From Rhabdophis nuchalis (Eukaryota > Chordata > Lepidosauria > Squamata > Natricidae): a stretch of DNA of 64,000 nt. The notes beneath the pieces are model-generated. The model worked only from the letters and a program-made list of their open reading frames with translations, had not been told where the DNA came from and made no database searches. This document shows positions 44,376 to 54,044 of this stretch, one piece after another. The translations under genes were made by a program, and so were the position numbers. The stretch spans positions 334,706,919-334,770,918 of the forward strand of contig CM077643.1 of the NCBI GenBank assembly GCA_039707465.1, in the 5' to 3' direction. The first letter of the stretch is position 1; the number at the start of each line of letters is the position of its first letter.

Positions 44376-44574
44376 TGTGTGTGTGTTATGTTTTTGAGCT
44401 GATCAGTAGATAAGTCAAGGAGACTAGGATAGATCTATTTCGAGCTTTTTAGCTCTCATCAGCTAGTCATACCCTTACTGGGATTTGAACCGGGGCTGTA
44501 TTATATGTTAGGCAAAGCCACTTAAGTCTCCCTGACTTATTTATTGATCAGCTCAAAAACATAACACACATATA
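44376..44574 (-). mobile_element. tRNA-derived SINE enclosed by inverted copies of its tail
   Basis: The minus strand has a tRNA-like B box (CCGGTTCAAATCCCAGTAAG, 44470-44495 region) and continues through CTGATGAGAGCTAAAAAGC to the tail CTTGACTTATCTACTGATCA and GCTCAAAAACATAACACAC. The same tail lies inverted on the other side (44525-44574, CCCTGACTTATTTATTGATC and on). The two arms are about 50 bases each with few mismatches, so the locus can fold back. It may be two head-to-head SINE copies, one of them shortened. Confidence 0.7.
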
Positions 44575-44698
44575 AAATAAATTACACAACGGAACTCATA
44601 GCTTTCTGTCTAGATGGTCTCTGGTGATGAGCCGAAAGGCAGAAAAGGAGAGCAGTATGCTTCCTCCCTTAATTGGGGCTTAACAGGGTGTTGTGACA

Positions 44699-44747
44699 CG
44701 TATGTATGTATGTATGTATGCATGTATGCATGTATGTATGTATGTTT

Positions 44748-44788
<41 letters not shown>
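44699..44788. repeat. Compound microsatellite, GTAT then CA then GA
   Basis: About eleven GTAT/GCAT units, about nine CA units, then about twelve GA units, all directly joined. The frames through it on both strands are artefacts. Confidence 0.95.
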
Positions 44789-44934
44789 AACAGGAAACAA
44801 AGCATTTCATTTTAATAAATTCAATGGCTATTCCAATTTACAAATGTCCCTGTCAATCTTCTTTTGTATACAAAAGAATATACCAAACCACAGCTCCTGT
44901 ATAATTCCTTTTAAAATTACTGGTTTGGATAGAG

Positions 44935-45221
44935 TTTCAAAGAAGATGAAAATGCATCTGCCCCCCGACCTTTGTACAACTACGAACATACGCCTTTTCC
45001 ACTTATTTCAAGTGGCCGGCCTAGCATAGTTTTTAAATTGATTTTAGTGATAGTTTTGAATTAGAATTTTAGCATGGGTTCGCTTAATTTAATTTACTTT
45101 TAACATTTTATTATATTTATTGTATTGTGTTTTTACTGTTCCCTGTGCACCGCCCTGAGTCCCAAAATTGGGAGATAGGGCGGTATATAAATATGAACAA
45201 ATAAATAAATAAAATAAAACC
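44935..45221 (+). mobile_element. L2-clade LINE, 3'UTR and last codons
   Basis: A broken piece of the C-terminus (PPDLCTTTNIRLF, ending VAGLA) is followed by the L2 3'UTR (GTGCACCGCCCTGAGTCCC, GGGCGGTATATAAATA) and a TAAA-type tail. Confidence 0.85.
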
Positions 45222-45599
45222 CTCTTTCCCTCTGACAGCAAAGCACCACTTCACAGAAGGTATCTCAATCCAGCTGGCTTGAAGCAAGTAGCTTCATTAT
45301 ATCTAGCAGCAAATGTCAGTGAGGGATGAAAGAATTAGATGTTGGCCAAGGATTTTTAGTCTTCTAAAAATCAAATGTAATTCCTAAAGGTCACCTCTTC
45401 TGGCAGCAGAAAAGGGGAAAGGGACAACCACCTCAAGCTCTCACAATTGCTTTCTCTTTCAGGAGTACCAGCTTTTGAGCAGTTTAATTTGCTTGAGAGA
45501 ATTCTTAATGTTCTTATGTTGCTCCAAGCTTTCCATTTTCATGCAATGTATGAAAGGGCCGATATATAACAACAGTCTGCAGAAATAAAATTAGCTCAG

Positions 45600-45822
45600 A
45601 ACCTAGAACTTTGATTTGTGTATGTAGGTTTTCAAATCACTGTTGATTCCTGGCAACTACTCAATCAATTCTGCAATTTTCTTGGCAAGGTTTTTCAGGA
45701 ACAGTTTGCCATTGCCTTCTGAGAGAATGACTGACCCAAGGTCACCAAGGAAGCTTTGTGCCTAGAGTGGAATTCATGATCTCCTAGTTTCTAGCCTGTT
45801 GCCTTAACGGTTAACCGTTTAT
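45600..45822 (-). mobile_element. tRNA-derived SINE, minus strand, old
   Basis: Plus-strand order: TTGATTCCTGGCAACTAC, CAATTTTCTTGGCAAGGTTT, TGCCATTGCCTTCTGAGAG, TGACCCAAGGTCACC, TTTGTGCCTAGAGTGGAATTC, TTCTAGCCTGTTGCCTTAAC. This is a common squamate SINE read in reverse. A TTG array starts shortly after its head end. Confidence 0.65.
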
Positions 45823-45833
45823 TTTATATTATT

Positions 45834-45834
<1 letters not shown>

Positions 45835-45869
<35 letters not shown>
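45835..45869. repeat. TTG microsatellite
   Basis: About eleven TTG units, with ATT units on both sides. Confidence 0.93.
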
Positions 45870-45870
45870 A

Positions 45871-46856
45871 TTGTTATTTCTTTCTAAAGATCAATATCTG
45901 TAATTATATCTGTTTGACACATTCTTTCAAATGGTGTGTATTTAAACCTCATGAAAAAAATGGCAGCATAAAGTTCTTAGTGATTTTTTCCAGTTTTATT
46001 TATCTGCACAATATTCTTCACCAATTCATCCTACCAGAATTGCTCATTCTGGGCCTTGGGGATATTTGGTCCATGGATCTTTTGTAGCCTTGTCAGAGGC
46101 AGGATGGAGAAACGAGACATAAACAGAGAGCACACAAAATTACAGCAAAACTTATTCTGACCGCTTATGTGAACTTATAGGGTTCAAATCAGGCAAAAAC
46201 CAAAACCCAGTTTTGGCAATAATAACCCAGTTCCATTTTTATTGCACATCTATTCCATACAGAATGGAAAGGAATAAAAATAAATCCCTATCTTATGCTA
46301 AGGTTTAATGTACAACGTCTTCTGGATTTTAGATTAATTAATACTAGGCACAAGAGGCTTTGTTGTTTGCTGAATTGTGCGTGCAAGCAGGAGGGGGGGA
46401 AACCCTTATTCCCTTCATGTAGTTTTCATCAAAATAATTTCTCCTATGAAGCTTTAGAAAAGAGAGATGTTCTCTTTGGCAACAGTATCAGCTTTTTTTT
46501 CCAATGGCCAATTGCAACATGGGCAAATGTCAAGTGCATTCCCAAATTCCCACTGGGCTGCCCCACCCTCTACCAGGCCCATTTCTATCAACAAGTATTT
46601 TGTGTAGGAAGGGCCCTTAGAGAGCAAGCAAAGAAAACATATATGGGCCAGAATTAACATGACTGTCTCTCTTCTCCAGTAGACATGCGTTCAAAGAAAG
46701 TCAGCATAATGAGAGATCTAGATGAAGAAAATAGGAGTTACTGTTGTTATTCAGATGAACTATCCTATCTCATGGGATTGGCTGACATTAGCATTACAAA
46801 TCCTAATACATTTGATACTTAAATCTTGCTTCTTGGAGCTTTTCTATGAGTTATTA
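45871..46856. other. No gene seen
   Basis: The plus-strand frame 46295-46657 and the minus-strand frame 46454-46660 overlap and neither has recognisable content. Confidence 0.4.
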
Positions 46857-47150
46857 ATTCAATTCAATTTCAATTTTATTAGACTTGTATCCCACACCTA
46901 TCTCCCCAAAGGGACCCAGGGCAGCGCACAGGCAATTAAAATAAATATAAACATATATAAATACATAAAAACGTCATAAATACTGCTATCATAAAAACTG
47001 ATTAAATTTAGAAAGCCCGTGCTAAAATTCAATAAAATAAACCTTTTGCTAATTTAAAACGCAGTCTGATTAGATGATCTCAGGGGCCTAGGCTAAGCCG
47101 GCTTGATGGAAAAAGTGCATCTTCAGGCTCTTTTGCAAGCTGTTTTGGTA
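46857..47150 (-). mobile_element. L2-clade LINE 3'UTR
   Basis: The minus strand has the L2 end GCCGGCTTAGCCTAGGCCCC, the GCGCTGCCCTGGGTCC block, GTGGGATACAAGTCTAATAA and an A-rich tail. Only the last few codons of the coding region (near 47110) remain. Confidence 0.82.
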
Positions 47151-47829
47151 GCATTTGTGTGAAATACAGGAAGCAAATAAAACATTTTATAATAAATAAA
47201 ATAAGCAGGTTTGTCTTTTTAACTGACATTTCTACTTGATGTGACTTAACTTGTTGCATTTACTTAAAAATAACTAATTCCGCTGGAGGAGGAAGGTGCA
47301 GTTGTTACTACTTATGGAATAGATGCGGCTAAAAAATAGACATGATCTCATTCTGACAAAGTTCAGAACAGTGAAACCATCCCAAACATGCATATGTGTT
47401 CTTTTGGAGTGTTTTGCTACAATTGAAGAGGGGATATTTAGAACTTTTTGTTCTTGGAATTTTGCTAGAATATAAGCTGCAGACATTTGGACAGACATAT
47501 AGTTGCATCTCATTACCACAGACTTACTATAAACAAAAAAAAGTTCCCAATAATTAGCTCATGTAACAATGCCAGCAAACAATAATCATATGCCTTTATA
47601 GTTGAACTGAGTAGACTGTCTTCTCTCCAGCTGAACTCTTAACTCTGTTGATAATTTAAAATTATAAGCCTGCCGAATTTACAGCAATTCAATATATGTG
47701 ACAACAGAGAAGAGAATGAAAATGCAATACTACTGTAATAGTGCATCAGTATCAGAGAGAGGTTCACATGTGCGCCTTGCTTGTAAAGTTATTTATGAGT
47801 GCATGTTATTGCTAATACTGGTATTTAAA
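47151..47829. other. No gene or repeat recognised
   Basis: AT-rich sequence. The frame at 47274-47519 (minus) has no recognisable content. Confidence 0.4.
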
Positions 47830-48500
47830 TTTATAAAATTATAAGAGCTGGAAGAGCAAATTTAAGCCATTGAATTCAACACCTTGCTTAATGCAAGAAT
47901 TTAAAATATAGCAGTCCAAGCAGATACTATGTTTGCCAAAATAGAAGGGAAATTGATCAATTCTGGGTAATTGATCCACTGTTGAACTATTGTTAAGAGT
48001 TATAGGGTGGGGTTTTTTTTAACTCACTCTCATTCAGAATCTATATTGTTGTAACTTAAATCCATTATAAAGTCTATCTTGCACTCTGGAATGAATAACA
48101 GGTCTTGACCTTCTGTGTGACTTTCTTTTAGGTATTTAAAAAAGTGTTATCCTATTCCACGCAGACACCTTTTCTGAAGGCCGAACATACCTTTCAGCCT
48201 ATCTTCATATGGATGATCTTAAGTCCACTATCCATCGTTGTTGCCCTTGTTTGATCCTGTTTTGCATTTGTCTGAATCTTTGATGCTTAGAACTGGAGTA
48301 TTCAAGGTGAAATCTGACCAATAAACTAGAACAATGGCTTTCCAGCACTTGGAACTTATACTTTGGTTGATGCAATGTAAAACTTCATTCGCTTTCTTTA
48401 CAGCCACATTACACTGCTGGCTCATATTCAGCTTGCAATCAATTACTATTTCAAGATCATTTTTTGCAAGCACTTGTAATTTGTCTCACCTGTAACCTAT
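47830..48500 (-). mobile_element. Old CR1/L3-type LINE remnant
   Basis: The minus strand from 48473 encodes NDLEIVIDCKLNMSQQCNVA and VKKANEVLHCINQSIS, which is the CR1 block usually reading DLG-V-D-KLNMSQQC, KKAN-IL-CI. Downstream the frame is lost, but plus-strand phrases such as GCTTAGAACTGGAGTATTCA and ACCAATAAACTAGAACAATG fit the minus strand of an old CR1/L3 3' region. The boundaries are approximate. Confidence 0.7.
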
Positions 48501-50439
48501 ATCTGCATAAATAGCCTGACTTCACCCTGCATCACCCCAATTTAAATTCTACTTGAGTTTACTCACTCCACACAGCTCATGAATGCTTATGCATTTTAAT
48601 AAAATTTGTTAGTTAGAAAAGGTACTATCATACTTTTATTTTTTTCTTACCAGCATAGAGTAACACAGCTCTCCTCCTACAAAAGGATCTCTCCAGGGAT
48701 CTAGTGATGCCTGATCAGGTTTGTCTAGTCATGTGAACATCCCAAATATTGAACTGAAAGAGTTCATAAAATGCACATACTTTTTCCAGAAGTGGAAAAA
48801 GTTGATTATCTTCTGGAATGCAGTCAGTATTAAATCCAATTAATCTTTGCTCTGGGCAAAAGAATTGGGAAATCAAGTTTACAAGGGTGTTGTAATACCA
48901 AAATAAAAGGTTGGTAAAGAAGGAGCAGAAGTGGTTTTATTCAATACTCTACTCAGCGATGACGTGATTGATGTATTAAAAACTGATAGTGCTGTCAATT
49001 TATTGCCAGTCCATAGGAGCAAGTGGTACTGAACTTCACTTTGCATATCCTGATTATCAGTTATGGGAGCTGAAGTCCCAGTACTAGATTTAGATTTTAC
49101 ATTAGTCTTTTCAGTGTTCAAAAGACATGAGAATGTTCCAATTCTGTTCTATGCATGGATTTCACAAATGACAAATCTGATAGAATGTGCCAGCATTCTC
49201 TTTTAACCATCCTCTTTTAACCATCCTCTTTTAGCCATTCTTAATAGCCATTCTCTTTTAGCCAGCTACATGATTTATCTATTTGAAAGACTGTTTAAAT
49301 AAAATTGACCGGTGTCTAGATGTAAAATATGCATTATTGACAATAATTTAGAGATTCTAAATAGATTACAAGACAACTTTCGGTGAGAACCAATAGCATC
49401 AAGAAAGGATTTTTATACTTTAGAAACGTTGTAATTTTTTTTTAATAATTTTGAGGCATTGATGTTTTTATATTTAATACATGAAAATGCATGTCATATT
49501 AAATGTATATAATATGATTTAAAACTTTTCATCAGAACAAATTGTACATAAAATTGTATAGCATTAACTTCTGGTGTTCAGTATCATTCGAGGCATGCAA
49601 TTCAGAAATATTTTACTGAATTCAGTAATAAATTTAAATTTCTTTAGGGTTAAACCTTATAATGTCCATATAACTATCTGGAAATACATTCATTTAATGC
49701 AGGCAGGACTTATTTTCCCATAAGCAATTCTAAGAGGATTGAAATAACTATAGTCTTCCAGATGTTGGAATCCAATTGCCAACAGCTAGCATGGCCAATA
49801 GTTAAGGATAACAAGGTTTTTAATTTAACATCTGGACAGCCACAAATCTTCCAGCCTCATTGCACAGACTTACCCTGTGTGATTACCATTACTTTTGGTC
49901 TTAAATATAATGGTACATAATTGTGAAAGATGTGTTTTTATAACACACTTTTCTTCCCAAAGGAACCTAGAATAGTTACAATTCTAAAAGCCAACAAAAT
50001 ATAAAAACTTAAACATAATTCTTTTAATAAAGCAATATAATAAATAATAAAAATATATGGATGCTATTTAATCACAGGGTAAATACTTCATCCAACAGGT
50101 TTAAATTTCAAGAGAGAGAATGTTTACTGAATATCCAGCTATATGAGCTATTTGACGATGGAATAGGCTGCCTCAGAAGATTAATATTCATTTATGACAG
50201 ATGTTTAAGCATCATGATCTGTATCTATCTGGAATAGGAGTCCTGCTTTAGCAGGAAGCTGGTCTCCATGTAGTTTCAAGTTTGAGTCTAAGCCATGGGG
50301 TACTATGAATCATAACACATTGGCTTCCATTTGGTTTTTGTGGCTTACTTTTCAATGTGAAGGAAACTGATGACAGGATGTGATTTGATAAAGTGGAATA
50401 TTTGTAGCTCAGGGTTGAAATGAGGGTTCTTGGTGCTCT
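48501..50439. other. No gene seen; one short tandem repeat
   Basis: A run of related 13- to 15-bp units (CTCTTTTAACCAT and CTCTTTTAGCCAT types) lies at 49196-49265. A stretch at 49930-50045 resembles an old L2 3'UTR on the minus strand, not certain enough to call. Confidence 0.5.
49196..49265. repeat. Imperfect tandem repeat, CTCTTTTAACCAT-type units
   Basis: About five units of 13 to 15 bases with A/G variation at one position and one degenerate middle unit. Confidence 0.8.
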
Positions 50440-50960
50440 CTGAGCTCCATTGTTTTCTTGTAGACATTTCATTACCCAAACTAGTTACATCTTCAGTGGT
50501 AGTAAGGAGTGAGGTTTGGTCTCACTTTATATTCTAGTGGCTTCCTCAGTCAGTATTGGTGGGAGTGGTCTTGGAGTCTCTTAGGTTGGACTGTTTACTG
50601 TTAACTTGTTTGGTAGTTCCTTGATGGGGTATTGTTTACTTCTTGACTATTGGTCTGATGTTAATCTTGGTATCAATTTATAATCATCTGAATGTTGATG
50701 CTGCTGGGGAGGTGTTTTTTGTCATTTTTCTCTTTTTGATTTGCTGACTGTCTCTTTGCGCAAAATGTAGATGTTGCTTATGTCTAGGTGTCAATTGATG
50801 GCCAATTTGTAAACTTGCCAAGCTTCCAGGAATTCTGTTGTTTTTGGACTTGGCTTGGTCTAAGGTGGTCACAGTTTCCCAGTTGAAACTATGTTGTCTA
50901 CCCATATGTTGTGAAATTACAATTTTCATCATGTGTTCTGACTACTAGTGTTTATGGACC
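50440..50960 (-). mobile_element. Penelope-like element remnant, second copy
   Basis: The minus strand (50684-50932) encodes HSFNWETVTTLDQAKSK and NNRIPGSLAS, resembling the conserved H-x-FNW-E-T-x-LD region after the GIY-YIG core in Penelope-like elements, and matching the copy at 13085-13805 segment by segment. Its tail near 50455-50510 (GTAATGAAATGTCTACAAGA on the minus strand) also matches. The GIY-YIG core itself is not present here, so the copy is 5'-truncated. Confidence 0.55.
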
Positions 50961-51038
50961 CGCTCTGCCAGGACACTCAGGATGTGGTTTGTTTGGTCCA
51001 TTTGTTTACTCATTGGGAATCTATCCCCCTGAAGTTTA

Positions 51039-51173
51039 GAGGTGGAGCTCTTGCTTCACAAGCAGGAGGTTGTGAGTTCGATCCTAAGTAGAGACAGATG
51101 AAGGGTCTCCTGCTTGGGCAAGGAGTTGGACTAGATGACCTGCAAGGTCCCTTCCAACTCTGTTAATCTGTTA
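51039..51173 (+). mobile_element. tRNA-derived SINE with a CR1-like tail and 7-bp target duplication
   Basis: The head GAGGTGGAGCTCTTGCTTC and the B box GTTCGATCC (51076-51084) are tRNA-like. The second half (TTGGACTAGATGACCTGCAA, then GGTCCCTTCCAACTCTGTT) is nearly the CR1 3' end seen at 6990-7030, which shows which LINE machinery it used. AAGTTTA flanks it (51032-51038 and 51174-51180). Confidence 0.85.
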
Positions 51174-51180
51174 AAGTTTA

Positions 51181-51859
51181 TATAGTAAGCCATGACTAAA
51201 CAGAGCATGTTTGTAAATCTCTAGTCTGCATTTTTAGTCATAGCAATCTATTCACACCATAAACATGAGTTAACTTTCCTACTTTGAACTTCTATGAAGA
51301 TTGCCAGGGATCTTTTCACACTTTCCCCAATGGCTTCCCCAATGTCTGAATAAAAGAATTAAAAAAATCTTTTTTTTCAAATTCACCTTCAATATTATTA
51401 TTATTTAATAAATAACTCAAGGCAGCAAACATATCAAATACTCATTCCTCTTCCTATTTTATTTAACTAAATCAGAATAGGCAAGATAAATATAGTCAGC
51501 ATTTCCCAACTTGGAGCCCACCAGTGCATTACCACTCTCATTGTCCCCAATGGCTCAATGGCAGGCAAGGGAGTAATGGGGCTTGTAATCTCACACATCT
51601 GGATCGTGCCTGTTAAAGAAGGCCAAGCTATCCACTTTTGGAGTTCCACATGAAAAGCAGCTCCTTAGCATGCAGCTGATTTTATATGCTCTAACACCAG
51701 GGCTTTTCAGATCCCTTCTTGAACACCAAAGAATTTTGTCTTACCTGCCATCCAAAATATTCTTTCCCCCATCCCAACTATCTTGCTGGTGACTCAAAAC
51801 TGACCAGAAAAAGGATGCTTAAAACACAGCCTAGGAACCAGACAAGAATAGCACTAGAG
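51181..51859. other. No gene or repeat recognised
   Basis: AT-rich sequence leading to the LTBP1 promoter region. A minus-strand frame (51467-51649) has no recognisable content. Confidence 0.45.
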
Positions 51860-51966
51860 CAGTGTTTCTCAACCTTGTCAACTTGAAGATGTCTGGATTC
51901 GCTGGCTGGGGAATTCTGGGAGTTGAAGTCCAGACATCTTCAAGTTGACATGGTTGAGAAACACTG
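51860..51966. mobile_element. hAT-type miniature element (107 bp), TTTCTCAACC family, near-perfect 8-bp target duplication
   Basis: The ends CAGTGTTTCTCAACC and GGTTGAGAAACACTG lie in inverted repeats of about 38 bases with one mismatch; the centre has GGCTGGGGAATTCTGGGAG. The flanks CACTAGAG (51852-51859) and CTCTAGAG (51967-51974) match at 7 of 8. It sits about 850 bases before the LTBP1 start codon. Confidence 0.9.
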
Positions 51967-52258
51967 CTCTAGAGGAACAAGGGGGAAAAAATTAAAGAAC
52001 ATTCCCTATCACTGATAAGGAAAGCTTCCTTGCAACTTTCTATTCCCGGTACAGGACCTAGCCGCGAGGAAAATGCAACACATGCCAGCGGGCGCATAAA
52101 AACCCCGCTAGCTAAGACTATCAGCTGAGGTCTTCGGTCTTGCCATCGCGGAGGTAGGGAAGGCTGGCAGATGTTGCATTAATTCCGTTTTTTGAAACTG
52201 GGTTGTGACTTTGGAGCTCCAGCCCCTTTTATACTTTTCCCAATTAGGAACGGCTGCC

Positions 52259-52266
52259 TGACGTCA
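52259..52266. promoter_or_regulatory. CRE (TGACGTCA) in the LTBP1 promoter
   Basis: Exact palindromic cAMP-response element, the binding site of CREB/ATF factors, 11 bases before an inverted CCAAT box. Function is inferred from position. Confidence 0.5.
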
Positions 52267-52277
52267 CGGCTATCTGG

Positions 52278-52286
52278 GATTGGCTG
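52278..52286 (-). promoter_or_regulatory. Inverted CCAAT box (CAGCCAATC) in the LTBP1 promoter
   Basis: GATTGGCTG on the plus strand is the full NF-Y type site in reverse. The distance to the CRE is small and typical of CpG-island promoters. Function inferred. Confidence 0.45.
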
Positions 52287-52421
52287 TACAGACCCGACAC
52301 TCAAAGGGGAGCCGCACAGCCCAGAGAAACTTTTAAAAGACTGGTTCCCCCCTCCCCTCCCCGCCAGTCTGAACTGCCTGAAAAAGGTTAGTTCTTACCT
52401 AGGCGTACTACCAGCCTGCCT

Positions 52422-52423
<2 letters not shown>

Positions 52424-52463
<40 letters not shown>
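52424..52463. repeat. CT microsatellite in the presumed LTBP1 5'UTR
   Basis: Twenty CT units without interruption, about 350 bases before the start codon. On the transcript it would be a long pyrimidine tract. Length variation between individuals is likely. Confidence 0.93.
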
Positions 52464-52465
<2 letters not shown>

Positions 52466-52547
52466 GAGAGGGGAAAACCCCTGAACTAGGAAACCAGCCT
52501 CTTCTGCAGGCGTCCAGCTATCTTCCTCCAGCTCCCTCGCCTAAACG

Positions 52548-52583
52548 ATGTATTCTTCTTACTCGGCGCAAGAAACTTTTTGA
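52548..52583 (+). other. Upstream open reading frame 1 in LTBP1 5'UTR (11 codons)
   Basis: ATG at 52548 opens 11 codons (MYSSYSAQETF) and stops at TGA (52581-52583). The context ACG before ATG gives A at -3. If the transcript starts upstream it may reduce translation of LTBP1. The peptide itself is not known to me. Confidence 0.45.
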
Positions 52584-52629
52584 CTGAACTTGCCTCGCAC
52601 GGTGCAAAGGCAACGCGGGAAGAGGGTGG

Positions 52630-52647
52630 ATGAGACGCCGAATCTAA
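52630..52647 (+). other. Upstream open reading frame 2 in LTBP1 5'UTR (5 codons)
   Basis: ATG at 52630 opens only five codons (MRRRI) and stops at TAA (52645-52647). G lies at -3, a reasonable start context. With uORF1 it is the only other ATG between about 52500 and the main start. Confidence 0.45.
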
Positions 52648-52815
52648 AGCCCTTTTGATTTTTTTGGGGTGGGTGGGGTGGGGTGGGTGGCAGGAGCCGC
52701 ACTTTCCAAGAGCAACCGAGGGGGGGATTGCAAAGCGCCCAGGGACTCCGCGCGTTTCTTTTGTCTGCGCCGACAAGTTGGTGGGAATTTGCCCGGCGGC
52801 AGAGAATTGGAGGAG

Positions 52816-53309
52816 ATGGCTTGGATCAGGTGGGCTTTCCTGCTCTGTGCCTGTGCCTTTTGGTGCCCAGGGCTCGACGCTTCCGAAAAGGCGAAGGTGA
52901 GGACGGTCACCTACGTGCTGCAGCCCGGAGCGTCTCAGAGCAGTCGGCAGAGCGGAAGGCAGCAGCAGCAGCAGCGCCTGTTCAACCTGGAGCTGCCGCA
53001 TTCTCCTTACGGCAACTTGCGGCGGCGGCGGCAGCGCAGCAGCAGCAGCACAAGCACCAGCTTGGAGCGAACTCGCCGGGTGAGCAAACCTGGCAATCCC
53101 GGCGTGCAGCTCCGCTTGGGTCCCACCGTGCGCCTTCAACACAAACCTGCCGGCATCCACACGGCAGCCTCCTCCTCCTCCTCTTCTTCCTCCTCCTCCT
53201 TCGCCAAAGCTGGAAAAATCGTCTTGCGCTCCAGGATCCAGCCGCGCCAGAGCAACGGCACCGCCGGCGCTAAGATCTACCCTAAAGCCCATCTGCGGCA
53301 GCTGCAAGG
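52816..53309 (+). CDS. LTBP1: LTBP1 long form, coding exon 1 (signal peptide and N-terminal region)
   Basis: LTBP1 is a secreted matrix glycoprotein that holds latent TGF-beta and binds fibrillin microfibrils. The start is the first ATG in this frame (GAGGAGATGG, G at -3 and +4); the open frame reaches further upstream but has no ATG. Residues 1-22 are a signal peptide (WAFLLCACAFWCPGLDA, cleavage likely after A22). LTBP1 landmarks follow: VRTVTYVLQPG (28-38), LERTRRVSKPG (83-93) and RQLQG (161-165), which I recognise from the mammalian long form (ERTRR-SKPG and QLQGVNVCGG). A poly-Gln run (49-53), an RRRR patch (69-72), SSSS (75-78) and a run of ten Ser (119-128) are low-complexity. NGT (147-149) is a possible N-glycosylation site. 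The exon ends in codon 165 after two bases (phase 2), with donor GTAAGG at 53310. Confidence 0.93.
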
Positions 53310-53519
53310 GTAAGGAGACGGCGGCGACGCTTTCTCGCCTGGCCAAGGTGCTCTCGCCATTTGGGAGTGTCTAAACCTTCCCCCCACCCACCCACCCACT
53401 TCCACCCGGGCCACTTAAGATCGCGCACGCCTGTGGACTGGCAGACCCGTAATCCGATGCATGATGCTCACGTTCCTTTGGGTTTCCCACAATGCCGTTC
53501 TATCCTCAGTTTTGGGACC

Positions 53520-53522
53520 TTT

Positions 53523-53602
<80 letters not shown>

Positions 53603-53604
53603 TC
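53520..53604. repeat. TTTC microsatellite
   Basis: About 21 uninterrupted TTTC units, then a degraded pyrimidine tail to about 53640, in intron 1 about 210 bases after the exon 1 donor. Confidence 0.96.
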
Positions 53605-53908
53605 CTTCTTTCTTTGCTCTTCTTTCTTCCCAATTTTTCTTTATCTGTTGCCTTCCAGAGTGCAGTTCCCAAACAGAATGACCCTAAAGAGATGGAGGTG
53701 ATTTGGAACTTTGAAAGTGGTAGCATAATATCTCTGGACAGCATCATGTGTTGGTCCTGTTATTTAGAGTCACTTCCAAAGCCGGGTGTTCTCCAGATAG
53801 AGGGAAACAGCAAGGCCAGCCAGTGCTTGGGTGAATTCTAGGAGTTAAGGTCCAGAAACATCTGGAAGATAGCAAGTTAGGAAAAGCTGCTTTGACTGTA
53901 GTTTAAAG

Positions 53909-54044
53909 CAGGGGTCTGCAACCTTTGCAACTTTAAGTCTGAAGGACTTCAGCTCCCAGACTTCTCCAGCCAGCAAAAGCTGGCTGGAGAATTCTGGGAC
54001 CTGAAGTCCTTCAGACTTAAAGTTGCAAAGGTTGGAGACCCCTG
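53909..54044. mobile_element. hAT-type miniature element (136 bp) in LTBP1 intron 1, near-perfect 8-bp target duplication
   Basis: The ends CAGGGGTCTGCAACC and GGTTGGAGACCCCTG lie in inverted repeats that extend through CTTTAAGTCTGAAGGACTTC. Flanks: GTTTAAAG (53901-53908) and GTTTAAAA (54045-54052), 7 of 8. The centre contains a second hairpin (GCCAGC...GCTGGC). Confidence 0.92.

Larger units (their letters stand above)
51990..52815 (+). promoter_or_regulatory. LTBP1: LTBP1 CpG-rich promoter and 5'UTR
   Basis: GC and CpG content rise sharply from about 52050 and stay high through exon 1, unlike the AT-rich flanks. This is a CpG-island type promoter. It contains a perfect CRE (TGACGTCA, 52259-52266), an inverted CCAAT box (52278-52286), a CT repeat (52424-52463) and two short upstream frames. 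The transcription start cannot be read from the sequence; a start between about 52290 and 52420 would be natural for a CRE/CCAAT promoter, so the 5'UTR would be about 400 to 500 bases. Confidence 0.65.

Noticed and set aside
44610..44904. Frames with YVCM and RERE repeats
   Set aside because: Translations of a compound GTAT-CA-GA microsatellite.
52192..52587. 131-codon open frame in the LTBP1 promoter
   Set aside because: It runs through the CT microsatellite and has no recognisable features.
52669..52815. In-frame N-terminal extension of LTBP1 exon 1
   Set aside because: The frame is open but contains no ATG; the first in-frame ATG (52816) has a good context and is followed directly by a signal peptide.
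52486..53346. Minus-strand open frame of 286 codons
   Set aside because: It is the antisense shadow of the GC-rich LTBP1 exon 1 and promoter. No domain, and the plus-strand frame matches a known protein.
53361..53841. Several frames rich in SFFL or KKER repeats
   Set aside because: Translations of the TTTC microsatellite.
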